Positions 54,040 through 64,000 of a stretch of 64,000 bases of DNA are shown here, one piece after another. The first letter of the stretch is position 1. Every line of letters begins with the position of its first letter. Origin of the DNA: Serinus canaria. Taxonomy: Eukaryota; Chordata; Aves; Passeriformes; Fringillidae. The stretch lies in assembly GCF_022539315.1 (NCBI RefSeq), contig NC_066317.1:42564435-42628434 (forward strand), read 5' to 3'. Under the pieces are notes generated by a model, which worked only from the letters and a program-made list of their open reading frames with translations, was not told where the DNA came from and did not search any database. Both the position numbers and the translations under genes were made by a program.

Positions 54040-54155
54040 AAAATGAAAAGACTGGCTCCTTTCTTATCCGGTACTGTACATCACTCAGTGTTCTGGCCGT
54101 AAGGGATGACACAGACTGCAATGTTTGGGAGAGACAGCTTTTCTTAAAAGAGTGA
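54040..54155 (+). other. Open segment with SH2-like motif (possible exon relic)
   Basis: After an acceptor-like tract ending CTTGTTCAG, an open frame reads ENEKTGSFLIRYC, then LSVLAVRDD and a few more residues, and stops at 54155. GSFLIR followed by a VRD-type strand resembles the start of an SH2 domain, where the arginine of FLIR binds phosphotyrosine. Only about 35 residues are present and the rest of such a domain is not seen in any frame nearby. It may be an exon relic or a coincidence. I do not assign a gene. Confidence 0.12.
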
Positions 54156-57100
54156 CCAATACACAGCATAACTGAAGAAACACTTTTTGCTGCATTCTCT
54201 CTTATCTTGTTTTTTATCAGAGTATGAGTTTCTTTAGATGTAAAAATCTTCAAGTCTCTCTCTCTTCCTCCCTCCCAACTAGGGTCTGTACCCTCTTTGC
54301 CATCAAGTCACGTCATCTAAATATCGTGGTGGAAAGGGGGATGTGCTGTGGTAGGTGCATCACTGTCTTGAAATATCAGTGCCACCAAGAGAGTCTACTA
54401 CTTTGACAAAGGAGAAGAATTAGTACTGAACTAGAAAATCAAACAGGTGTGTGTGTAAAATACTTTTTTTTAACCTCAATTCCAAAGGCGGTATTTTTCC
54501 TTTTATGACTAGGAAACAGATGCATTTATTATTGTAAGTAATAACTCTACCTCTAAGATAGTTATAGCAAAACATAATATATTTATGTATTATGTATACC
54601 TGCATAAGGGTCTAGTTAAATGGAAGAGAATTATTAATTTTGGGGGTTTATGTCAGCAGCATTCATATACCTTCTGTAAATATTTTTCACTTAGACACTT
54701 CCTTTTCACTAATAAAGAATTATCAGTTACTGAATCCATGGATTTATTGATTACCCCTGGAGATGAACACAGAGTTACCTCTATGTCAATAATGATTATT
54801 TTATGGTTTACCATGTTTGTAATTTCAAGATAAATAATGCAATTGCATTTTGTTGTCTGACAGGAATAATTAACTACCTCTGCACAGTGTTTCCATAACA
54901 CATATCTCCCAGTGATTTAGATTGTTTGTGTACTCATGCTACAACAGGAAAGGGCGAGGGAGAAGACATCTGTCATCTAATTTATTTTTCACTGCATTAT
55001 GTATATAAAATAAGTGCTGGTTATGCATTAACATTAGTGAGATAGAAAATTTCTTTGCATATTTTTTCCTGCTTCTAAACTGCCACTTTTATAGCCTTAT
55101 GTTTAGAAAATAAATAAATGCCTTCTATGCCTTCTGTTGACTGTAGTACAAATTTCAGAGCTCTGTTAGAGGGAAAGAGCTAATAGAACCATGTTCAATG
55201 AATCTACTCTCTGATGGATAGATTTGTCTTATTTGTAGAGAGTGTAGAATGAAAAAGACTTTTTTCATTCTCTTCTCATAGGAAAATAGCCAATATGTCG
55301 CCTTGTCTTCCAGTCTGTAAATATAATCCCAGAATTTCTGTCTGACAGGTGCCTACCTCCTCACACATTGACTGGTTAAGCACTGGTCTTTGAAAAATGA
55401 GTTAGTTTCCATATGAATTATTTCCCTCAATAAAATTAGCACACTATATGAGTAAAATTCCTCTTACCTTTATGTTCTGTGAAGTTTCACAATTCTTCAA
55501 GACAACCCTTCAGACTGATTTTAATGCGTTCCTCTCAATTTCAGTTCAGGTCTGCTATCTGTTTTTGTCCTTGGCTTCAGGAAAGAGAACATGCTCACAG
55601 AAAGTCTTCACTCCTTTTTCTTTGAGCCTTGAAAGTTACCTGCCTTTAATTGCTCTGTAACAAAATAAGCAGTGAACTTTTAATGCCACAAGGACAATAG
55701 GAATATTCAGTGGTATTTACAGGACCTTTAATTCCTTTTTATCTTAGTACATTTCTAATTATGCTTTTTATTTATATTACAGAAGTGCTGAAGAATTCCA
55801 ATTACGAAAGGGCCCCTTCTGTATTAATGTTCTATTGAAAAAGGATTGTGCCATGCCCTGGGGAATTTTCAGTTTGATTCAATTCACAATACTGAATTAA
55901 TTTAATAATTTGAAAGAATAACCTGTTATAAAGGAAGTCTATTATACCAACCTATGTGATTTTAGCTGTGGTGTTTTATGATTTACTTTGATATCCAGCT
56001 TTTAAAATCAGATGGCCAAACCGCGAGCTTCACTTTGGTCATTTTTTCCCGGTCTAAACTCCCCCGTTTGAAAGATTTAGTCCTTGAAGTTAGAGATTAA
56101 AGCTTGGGAAAGTGAGCTTTCTAGGGTGCAATGAAGAATGGAAAGAACATTTTGAAAACTATTTCATGAGGTTAGGGCCTTTTAACATTTGAATGTTTAT
56201 GGCTTTCATTAAAGTGAAATGTCATAGTTCAAGTTGGTTAAGCAGAGTTATACAATAGGGAGTAGCAAAAACACGGGGTGTTTTGCATTTAAATTTCCAG
56301 GACAGTTTAAAAAATGAGTCAGTTTAAATATGCAGAAGGCTGGTATGCACACCAAGAAAATATCCCGACTGTCATTACTTTCAAACATTATTCATGTCTC
56401 ATCAGTAGGTCAATCTCTTTAAAAAGGGTTTCAATGATGTCCTGCTTTGTTGTAGTGCTGCACCTACAGTCTGGATCAGGAAAATCTCATGAGCAACAGG
56501 AAACCCATGTAGGAACAGGCACAGTATGCAGTAATCTTAATTTTGTAGCAAAATACAACTTTCCCTGAAATTACTGGAGGCTTGTGTGGGTTTTTCTCCT
56601 GATGCCCTAGGACATACAGCAAGCAGTGGAGCCGGAGCCATGTCTCAAAACATATCCAGATGCCAAAACATCTTGTCAAAACCTCTGATGGTGAACTGTT
56701 TTGAATCTAAATATTCATAATTAACATGGTACTATGCACAGAAATTTAATAGAAAATTCACAGTAGTCACTGATATGTGCTCTTTTTTATTGTTTGTTTG
56801 TGTTATCTGGATAGATGATGAATGGTACTATGGCCCTTACAGAAACCATGCTATTTTCTTTTAGCAAAATTATTTTTTTCAGATTCTATACTAAAAATTT
56901 AATACCACAATATTATAATTATAGGACAGGTGATTTTTTCAGACTAATTGAATGAAAAAGAATAGTTTATTTGAACGTCTATTTGTATATTCATTCTCAA
57001 ATATCTCTTTATGACTAAAACCAGCACCACTGACATAATCAAACAAGATAGTCTTATTATAATTCATATCTGTATTAAAAAAACCTCAGTTATAGAAAAC

Positions 57101-59473
57101 CTCAGTCAGTTATAGACCAGACCTCTGTGGGTCTAATTTTTCTGTGAGTTAGAAATGAAGTATATAATCAAGACAACACAAATACAAAAATGGCCAGGAA
57201 AACACAAAGATTTTAATAAAAACTGTAAATCAGCTTAAAGTGCAGTGCCCAATGGACACTTTCACCTTTCCACGTTCTTTTTTATGTAACAACATTTAAA
57301 AAACCTTGTCAACATTTTGCAACAAATGTGACCTTCTTTTATAATAAGAAAAGAGACTTCCTGATAATGCTAAATAATTCCTTCATCTGAATATTAAGAT
57401 GAATATTGAACTGCCAAGAAACTCTGGTAAGTCATGGAGATATCTCCTACCAAGATGTCCCTAGACCAAAAGAAAGAGTAGATATTTTTCTGTAGATCTC
57501 TGCCTCTTCGTTTAAAGGGTTTGACCCTTCCACTAATCTAGTATAGATCACATGTGGATATTTTTTTGTCAATAGATGGGTAATAAGGGCAGACAAAACG
57601 GCATAATATTTTAGAAAATGCAAGAGTGAACTTGCTGCATCTATCATATACCTTAATTTATGTTTTGGGCTACTCAGCAACCTGGTTCTGTCTTTTTTGC
57701 TAAGAAACAAGATTCCAGTTCCTGCCTATATGTCTTAAATGGGCTATTACCCTTCTTTTTCTCTTTGTGAGAGAAAAAAAATGAGGTACCAGTGAAATGA
57801 AGAAGTAACAGATCAAGAAATATTCACTAGAAAAAGAGGTGCAAAGTTGCAAGTAGACTACAGAATTACTTTTTTCAGGACAGTTCCTAAATTATTGATT
57901 TTTAAGCTCTTTTTAGTTCATCTTAGGTCTTTAGAACTATTCATATAAGTCTGTGTTGAGAAACTTCACAAAATTTTACTGCAGGTTTTTTTTTTTATAG
58001 TAAGGGGTAGTTAATATTTATATTTCATTGAAAGTTGATAGTTTTTTTTTCCTTCATCCCTAATTTTTGTCAGTTAGAACACACTCTAGTTCTGTCTCTT
58101 CTTCCTCCTTTCTTCATCTCAGGTTTATATCTTCTAATTTGTGGATCAAATGTTGTTTGCCAGCCTATCACTGTAAATCTTTCATGAGCTGGTCTGGATT
58201 TACGCTAAGAAAAAGGAGGGAAAATTGGCTTCATGCCTCTTTTGTGGTGTAATCTCTTTTCACTCTGAAATACTGCATGTCCAGACATGGAGCAGACACA
58301 AAACCCCTGGAGCTCATACAAAAGCTCTTGTCCATGGCAACTGTTTTTAGCCAGAATCCCTTGCTGAATTCTTTCTTCCTTGATTGGTGCCTTTTGCCAG
58401 ATCCATCTCTACTATTTTTGTTTCAATTCTTCTCAAAAGGATTTGTCTTCTTAATTCTTTTGCTGTTTGTCATCTTGCTCTTGTCCATAGAGTGCATGTT
58501 TTCTGTCAACTCACAAAATCGAAAAATGGGACAATAAACCAGTTACTCTGAGCATCAAATGCATTTTTCTCCTAATCCCGAAGATGAGACACTAAGTAAA
58601 CACCATTTGCAAAAAGAGGGTATGTAATTTAAAATACAATCAATATGTTAATTGAGTTTATATCAATATTTTTAAATTACTCAACCTACTATTCTCACAG
58701 CATTGTGAAACATGTATCTCTATTACAGCCAAGCTGCTTCTTTACCTAATAGAAAAATGTTATGGGTGATATAGGACTCACAGAAAGTTTTATACCCAGT
58801 GAGATCAGCACAGAAAGAGCAGTTTTCTGCCCTCTAATAAATCTTGCAAGTCTCCATCAGTTATGTGCGAGCGTATTCAGAGTGAACAGAATGTGCTACT
58901 TTGCACTTGAGGCCGTATTTCACAAGGAATAGATGGTGCAGGGCTGGGTGTCTGGCCAGGCCTTTGCTGTGATGGATCTGGGGCTGCTCTGTGACACCCA
59001 CGCCCAAGAACCGGGTGAGAGAGTGGCACTGCCTGAGTGCCAAAGTCCTGCTGGGCTTTCTGCAGCCTTGCAGATACCCCTAGCAGGAATTTTCTTCTCT
59101 TACCTCATTCTCATGAAGTATGGAGAAATGAGAGAAGTGCTGTTTAGTGCAAAGCTCTCCTGCTGACCAATCTAAAAACTGGATATTAGCCCATGAATCT
59201 GTAGTACTTCCACTGTCATTTGACACTGAAATCAGCTGTCAGTGAATATTTACTCCAAAGGAATCTGCAGGTCTTTCAAAAAGATGTTTATTCCCAAACC
59301 CTTAAATTTTATATTTTTCAATATTATTTGGAATATTTTTTATTGCTGTTAATCACATTTTGTATTGAATTTCTATAGAGAAATGGATTAAATTTGTTAC
59401 ATACTTCAATTCTGCTAAGATGGGGCTCATTTTGTTGAGGGTCTTTTTTTTCAAACAAATTAGATATACTCAG
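54156..59473. other. AT-rich non-coding stretch with a CpG-retaining patch
   Basis: No recognised gene is seen. A pyrimidine tract lies at 54254-54277, and a patch with four CpGs at about 56000-56070 is a possible conserved element. GC-richer sequence at 58860-59160 is unassigned. Confidence 0.5.
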
Positions 59474-59674
59474 CAGTCACTGAAATGCTTTACCTGTGAT
59501 CAGAAATTCCCCACTAAGTCACTTGTCACAGTGGAGATGATAGAATCTCAGTTGAAACCATTCACATTGGATCTATCTCGTAACGAGTTACACTATCTAA
59601 TTAGAACTCGAAGATTAAGTTTTGAAATGGAGTATTTTAAAGCAGTTAAATTGCTCCAGGATCTAGGAAAGTAA
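59474..59674 (+). CDS. Candidate 3'-terminal coding exon, unknown protein
   Basis: A pyrimidine-rich tract (GGGTCTTTTTTTTCAAAC...ACTCAG) precedes an open frame of 66 codons ending in TAA. The peptide starts QSLKCFTCDQKFPTK and ends YFKAVKLLQDLGK. Its middle contains LDLSRNELHYLIRTRR. The composition is charge-balanced with little of the F/I/Y/C bias of the chance ORFs here. It keeps CGT and CGA arginine codons and a further CpG at AACGAG, although the surroundings are CpG-depleted. Entry is phase 0 if the exon begins at 59474 or 59477. The acceptor at 59463 would give phase 2. The first ATG of the open frame (59420) lies in the presumed intron. An ATTAAA at 59894, followed by a GT-rich segment, would suit 3' end formation. 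The CxxC near the start is suggestive only. I do not recognise the family. Confidence 0.4.
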   Translation, partial: QSLKCFTCDQKFPTKSLVTVEMIESQLKPFTLDLSRNELHYLIRTRRLSFEMEYFKAVKLLQDLGK

Positions 59675-59893
59675 ACCCATGTGACATTTTATTTTAGGAC
59701 TACTGTATGGCTTTTCAAATGAACATTGACAAAATGTAGCATATTTTAAGATGGACTGGTTCATCTAGCAGTAGCATCCAATTTGTACTAAATACTATAT
59801 GCCAGAATTCTTCACATCCTGTAAAGACCATGATTAAGACTTATCTAATATATAGTAAAAATGACCAAAGACTGTTTAACGATTGAACTTTTT

Positions 59894-59899
59894 ATTAAA
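59894..59899 (+). terminator. Candidate polyadenylation signal ATTAAA
   Basis: It lies 220 bases after the TAA of the candidate terminal exon and is followed by AAGTAGTTCTCTGTTTTT, a GT-rich element. Such hexamers are frequent in AT-rich DNA, so position is the main support. Confidence 0.25.
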
Positions 59900-60537
59900 T
59901 AACTTAAGACAAGTAGTTCTCTGTTTTTAAAAGGTCTCTTTTTTAAAAGAAATATTTTAAAATATTTTACATTTTAAATATTAAAAAAAACCCCACGTAC
60001 AATACACTGCTTTTCTCATTAAACATTTTGCATTCTCGGCTATATGGAAAAGAAGTTTTAGGAAGTCTAGCAAATCTCCTTTCTTTTTATAATCTACACT
60101 TCATATCTTTGAGAGAAGGTAGTATTTTGCCTGTATCAAAATATTAAATATGTAACTCTGCTTTCATATCAACAGATGTTTGACTTGAACTCTTATTTAA
60201 AATGCTCTGGAAAGAAGGCAGTGTGATGGAGGACAGGAGTTCAAACACTGTCCTGGGAATTAGGACATTGTGGGTCCCAGTTTTGGTGCAAGACCTTTGG
60301 CTAGCTGAGTAATTTTTAGTGTAAGAATTTTCTATTTGTAAAAAAAGTAGAGTAGTATTCACCTATGCATTGAATGATTTTTCATTAAAAACAACACTTG
60401 CAAAAGTGAAAATTATTCAGGAATTAATAAAACTAAGGTGTCCTCATAAGAGAAGACGTATGGCAGTAAGGAACTTTCTTGTGCAGTGTCTGGTTGAGAA
60501 ATTGGAGAACAGTGTGAAAAACAGATTTTGATTTAAC

Positions 60538-60552
60538 AAAAAAAAAAAAAAA
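60538..60552. repeat. Poly-A run
   Basis: About 15 A residues followed by TAACCAAACAAAAACC. No retrocopy body is recognised upstream. Confidence 0.85.
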
Positions 60553-63500
60553 TAACCAAACAAAAACCAAGCATTTACTCTATAATTCCCTGTCAAAGCT
60601 GGTATCACTGTAATGCTGAGCTGTCAATAACTGAGACATTGTCAAAATTCTATCTCCAGGCACACAGGACAGAAAACAGTACTGATGTCATGATTTTTTT
60701 CTCATTCTCTTGTTTATGTTTCAAAGGGAAAAAATACATGTGCATTTATAATAGCTTGGGAGAAGGCTTACTTACCAACAAAAATAACCAGAGGAAAGAG
60801 GAATAGAAGCTGGCAGTTAATAACTTGTCATTTTCTCTGATGTTCTGAAAAGCTGTAGGGAATGACCACAGTTTTGTAGAGATGAACACTCTGTGTACAA
60901 CAAATTGTTACACAGAATTCTGGAATGCACAAAATTACAAAGATGTCTAGTGAATTTTTAGGCCATCTAGAAAATATGAAGTATTTGCTTTCTGAAAACA
61001 TAACTAATTTCTTAAGTTGCAAGGTTGTTGCAGGACTTTGACATGGCATGTTTTGGTATGTCAGCCACAATAAGGCTGCTCATCCACGTGCTTCTCTGTG
61101 TTACGTTTCTGCTGCTCTGAAGTGGCTTCTCTCTCTGACATGGCAAACTAGGAGACCTAATCCACACAGGTTCTTCATCATTAATTAATCACACATTTCA
61201 CTAGCACTTGTGAAGGTGTTGAGATTGAAGGTGTTAAGGTACATGTTCTTTGTTTGGGAATTCCAAAGATGGCAAATTGTAAGAAGGAGCTCACACAATT
61301 CCATGTCTGGATAAAAAAATCTGACTCTGTCAAGTCATGTTGGGTTATTTGTCCAGGAAAAGATTGCTTCCACCATAAAATTGATTTCCAATAAATAGGA
61401 TAATTTACTAATTTCACAAAACTGAAGGATAAAGCTAGGAGCCTGAAAAGTTCTGTTTACCAATTTTGAGCACTTTATCCTGAATTAATTTCTGCTGTAG
61501 GAAATATGTATTTCTTGTTTTGCATTGACTGTGTTTGTCATTGACAGAGAAATTCATCTGCGCTACCTGACCCCACATGACCATCTGTCTGTTTTGGCTG
61601 GGCAGTGATGCCTGTAAGCACAGAGCTGACCTCAGCCACTGGCACGTTACAACCAAGGTCATCAAACCAGCTGGAAGCCTTGCAGGAGTTCAGGCTGGCT
61701 GGTGGAAAAGTTTTGAGAGGTCCTTTCCCAGCAGCCCTTTTGTCAGACCAAAGGGGCAGTAGGAATGCACCACCAGCAAATTTGGGAAATCCTTTGAGTG
61801 ATGAACATCAAGGTCTAGGTTTGTGAGATTTTTTGTTTTGTTTTTGTTTTTCACAGTAAAAAGCTTTTGACTATTCAGTAAGTTACATCTTGAAGCTATT
61901 TTTCACAGTCAAACTATCCAGAACCAGGTATTTATACAAATAGCACCTTTTAGTGATTAAAACACACATATTCATAAATATGAATCAAATCTCCAAAGAA
62001 GTGATTCATGTTCTTAAGTTTGTTCAATCTCTATTAAGTGTTTTAATTACTTACAGTTGCTCAAAGAACTTTCAGCTTAAGGTATGCTTATTTGTATATA
62101 GAAAAATACTGCTGAACTAAAAACCAAGTCAAAAGTTAACTCTGTCTTTTTATTCTAGTTGTTGTGAACTGAAAATGTGGTTGTACTAATGTTATAAATA
62201 ATCCCAATGCTTTATGTCACATATTCATCAGAAGCTTTTTTTTCCTAGCAAGTGCAGCTTATAAATAAGGTATAAATGATATAAATGGAGGCATTAATTT
62301 AGCCTATATATTTGTGAATGTTGTTTTAGACAAAACTTTCTCTGAAAAATTACAGTATTTCTGGATTTGTATGTGATTTCTAATAATTTCTTTCTCTTGA
62401 ATCCTTAGTATCCTCGGAGTGATAATATATTCCTAGTCTTCTAGACCATTATAATTTAATTAAAAAATCACTCTAATGATCTCCTTGATGACTACTAAAT
62501 TGTTTAATTGAGGATTCTGATTTTAGCCCTTCAAAAACACCATTTTTCCAAATCTGGCCCAAGTTACTCTGTGTACTAGCAGTATTTTAAGGCTTAATGA
62601 TACACTGAATATTTCATTATTGACTAGCCTGAGTCCTGAGTGATTTCCTGATGTCTTCTCAGCAGAAGCTGCTTAGACTTAACATTTTTATTATTTTGGG
62701 TCTCCTGAGCAATTTTTTTCTCCCAAAGGAACAAATTAAGTCTTCGGTAGAATGGAAGATTTCTTTCTTTTGGTAGTCCAATGAGAGAGAAAGATCTTGG
62801 CTGAAACAACATTCAAAGGGGAAAGAGCTTAAATATAAGAGGAAGAAATTTCTAATGGAAACAGTGAAGCACACAATTGTAGAATAGTCCTAACAGAAGG
62901 AGATTGAAAATCCATCTTTTTTAGTGACCTTATTTACTGCTAATCTTTCTATGAGAACTGGTGCCATTTTTAAATTGTTTAAATCCTTGTTGAATTAATT
63001 ATTTTGGCTGTTTACAGGAAGGCTTTCCCATATTCATTGAGCACTTTGGGATGTCCATATCAATAAATGTTGTAAGTAGTCCTTTATACTCTGGACGTTG
63101 TACTGACTCAGGCCAAATACTCTCTATTTTCAGAACAAGAAGAAACAGTAGAATTGCCCTTCATCTCTGCTCATTTCCTGTTTTAATAGAGTCACTCAGG
63201 AAGAACTGTGGGTATTTCTGATTACCTTCATTGCCTCACTGCTTGTTTTTGCTGCCATTGTTGCAGTCATTAGGCAACTGTGCTTGCTGTTCACACAAAC
63301 AAAGCTTGCTGTTCATGTTTTAAACCAAGGCTTCTGTGCTGGATAATCTTAATAGTTTCACTAGATCATATGTATCCCACAGATCATTTTTACAGACTGA
63401 GGAATAGTTAGAGGATAAGAAATGAATACAAAGCCTCCAGGATGATGCACTTTAGGATGATGCTGGAGCTCACTGCCCCTGCACTCTCTGAGCCTCAGCT

Positions 63501-64000
63501 GTGGCTGTTATCAGCCCCCCTGTGCCCCTGCTCCCAGGGAGCCCTGCAGACCCCTGTGCTCCCCTCTTCAGAGCAGAATAGCAATGCTCTCCTGCTGCAC
63601 GGGCTGACATCCAAGGGGATACTGACAGCACAGGGGTGCTGAGGGCAGTGGAGAGCTCTGTGCCTCACTGAACCACTCCTATCATGCTTCTACTCAACTT
63701 CAAGAACTATTGCTGTGAGGAAGAAAAGCACCTTTTTCCCACGTGAGGTTACACAAAGTTTTTTTCAGTGTTTCAAAGAAACTCAGTGTCTGGTTTGAAT
63801 AAGACTTTGCAAAGGGTCAGTAGTCAAAACTGTGGATGTGTGGGATGATACTTGGGGAAGAAAGAGACTTTTTGTCATTCTGTGGCATGACTGGACACAT
63901 TCTTTAATTTGAATAAATTAAAAATGTTTTATGAGACTGTAAATTTTAATATAATTTTTAGTTCAAAGAAGCATTCAGACTTATTTTTCTATAGAAAAAG

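Larger units (their letters stand above)
59675..64000. other. Downstream AT-rich stretch
   Basis: No second gene is recognised. It contains a perfect 18-bp palindrome (AAATATTTTAAAATATTT at 59950-59967), an A run at 60538-60552 and a GC-richer patch at 63440-63660 of unknown origin. Confidence 0.5.

Noticed and set aside
1..64000. CRISPR array, tRNA or rRNA genes, bacterial operons or phage modules
   Set aside because: No regularly spaced repeats, cloverleaf or rRNA-like segments, ribosome-binding sites or contiguous long ORFs were seen. The repeats present are vertebrate (avian) transposons.

Overview
The window looks like nuclear DNA from a bird, probably a songbird. It is AT-rich and poor in CpG. 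It carries at least five 5'-truncated CR1-type LINE fragments, recognisable by the avian CR1 3' tail (TTCCAACC...ATTCTATGATTCTATGA), and two solitary ERVL-type LTRs of avian character. Nothing resembles a bacterial operon, CRISPR array, plasmid or phage. This is intergenic or, more likely, deep intronic sequence.

Layout: 1-33.4 kb is mostly unique AT-rich sequence with one short CR1 tail (4836-4985, minus), several microsatellites, a pair of ~110-bp direct repeats 1.66 kb apart (21691 and 23355) and a perfect 23-bp-arm hairpin beside a heptamer repeat (24571-24650). Between 33.4 and 51.9 kb lies the transposon-rich part: CR1 (33410-33997, plus), a diverged solo LTR (40018-40545, minus), a CR1 reverse-transcriptase fragment (41288-41937, plus), CR1 (45041-45286, plus), a 1064-bp solo LTR with perfect 5-bp target duplications (45707-46770, minus) and CR1 (51121-51850, minus). 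From 51.9 to 64 kb the sequence is again mostly unique.

No complete gene is visible. The most gene-like signals are two plus-strand candidate exons. One (21085-21263) is internal, with a branch-point-like site, an acceptor, 59 open codons and a consensus GTAAGT donor. The other (59474-59674) is terminal: 66 charge-balanced codons that keep CpG arginine codons, then a stop and an ATTAAA about 220 bases downstream. A weaker 57-nt candidate lies at 3403-3459. Their intron phases are mutually compatible (1-1, 1-0, 0-end), so they could be the 3' part of one long-intron gene running along the plus strand. I do not recognise the protein and this chain is an inference.

Most other open frames are chance ORFs in AT-rich DNA or lie inside transposons. 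I found no convincing new multi-gene system. The items most worth checking are the exon chain, the perfect hairpin and the 110-bp repeat pair.
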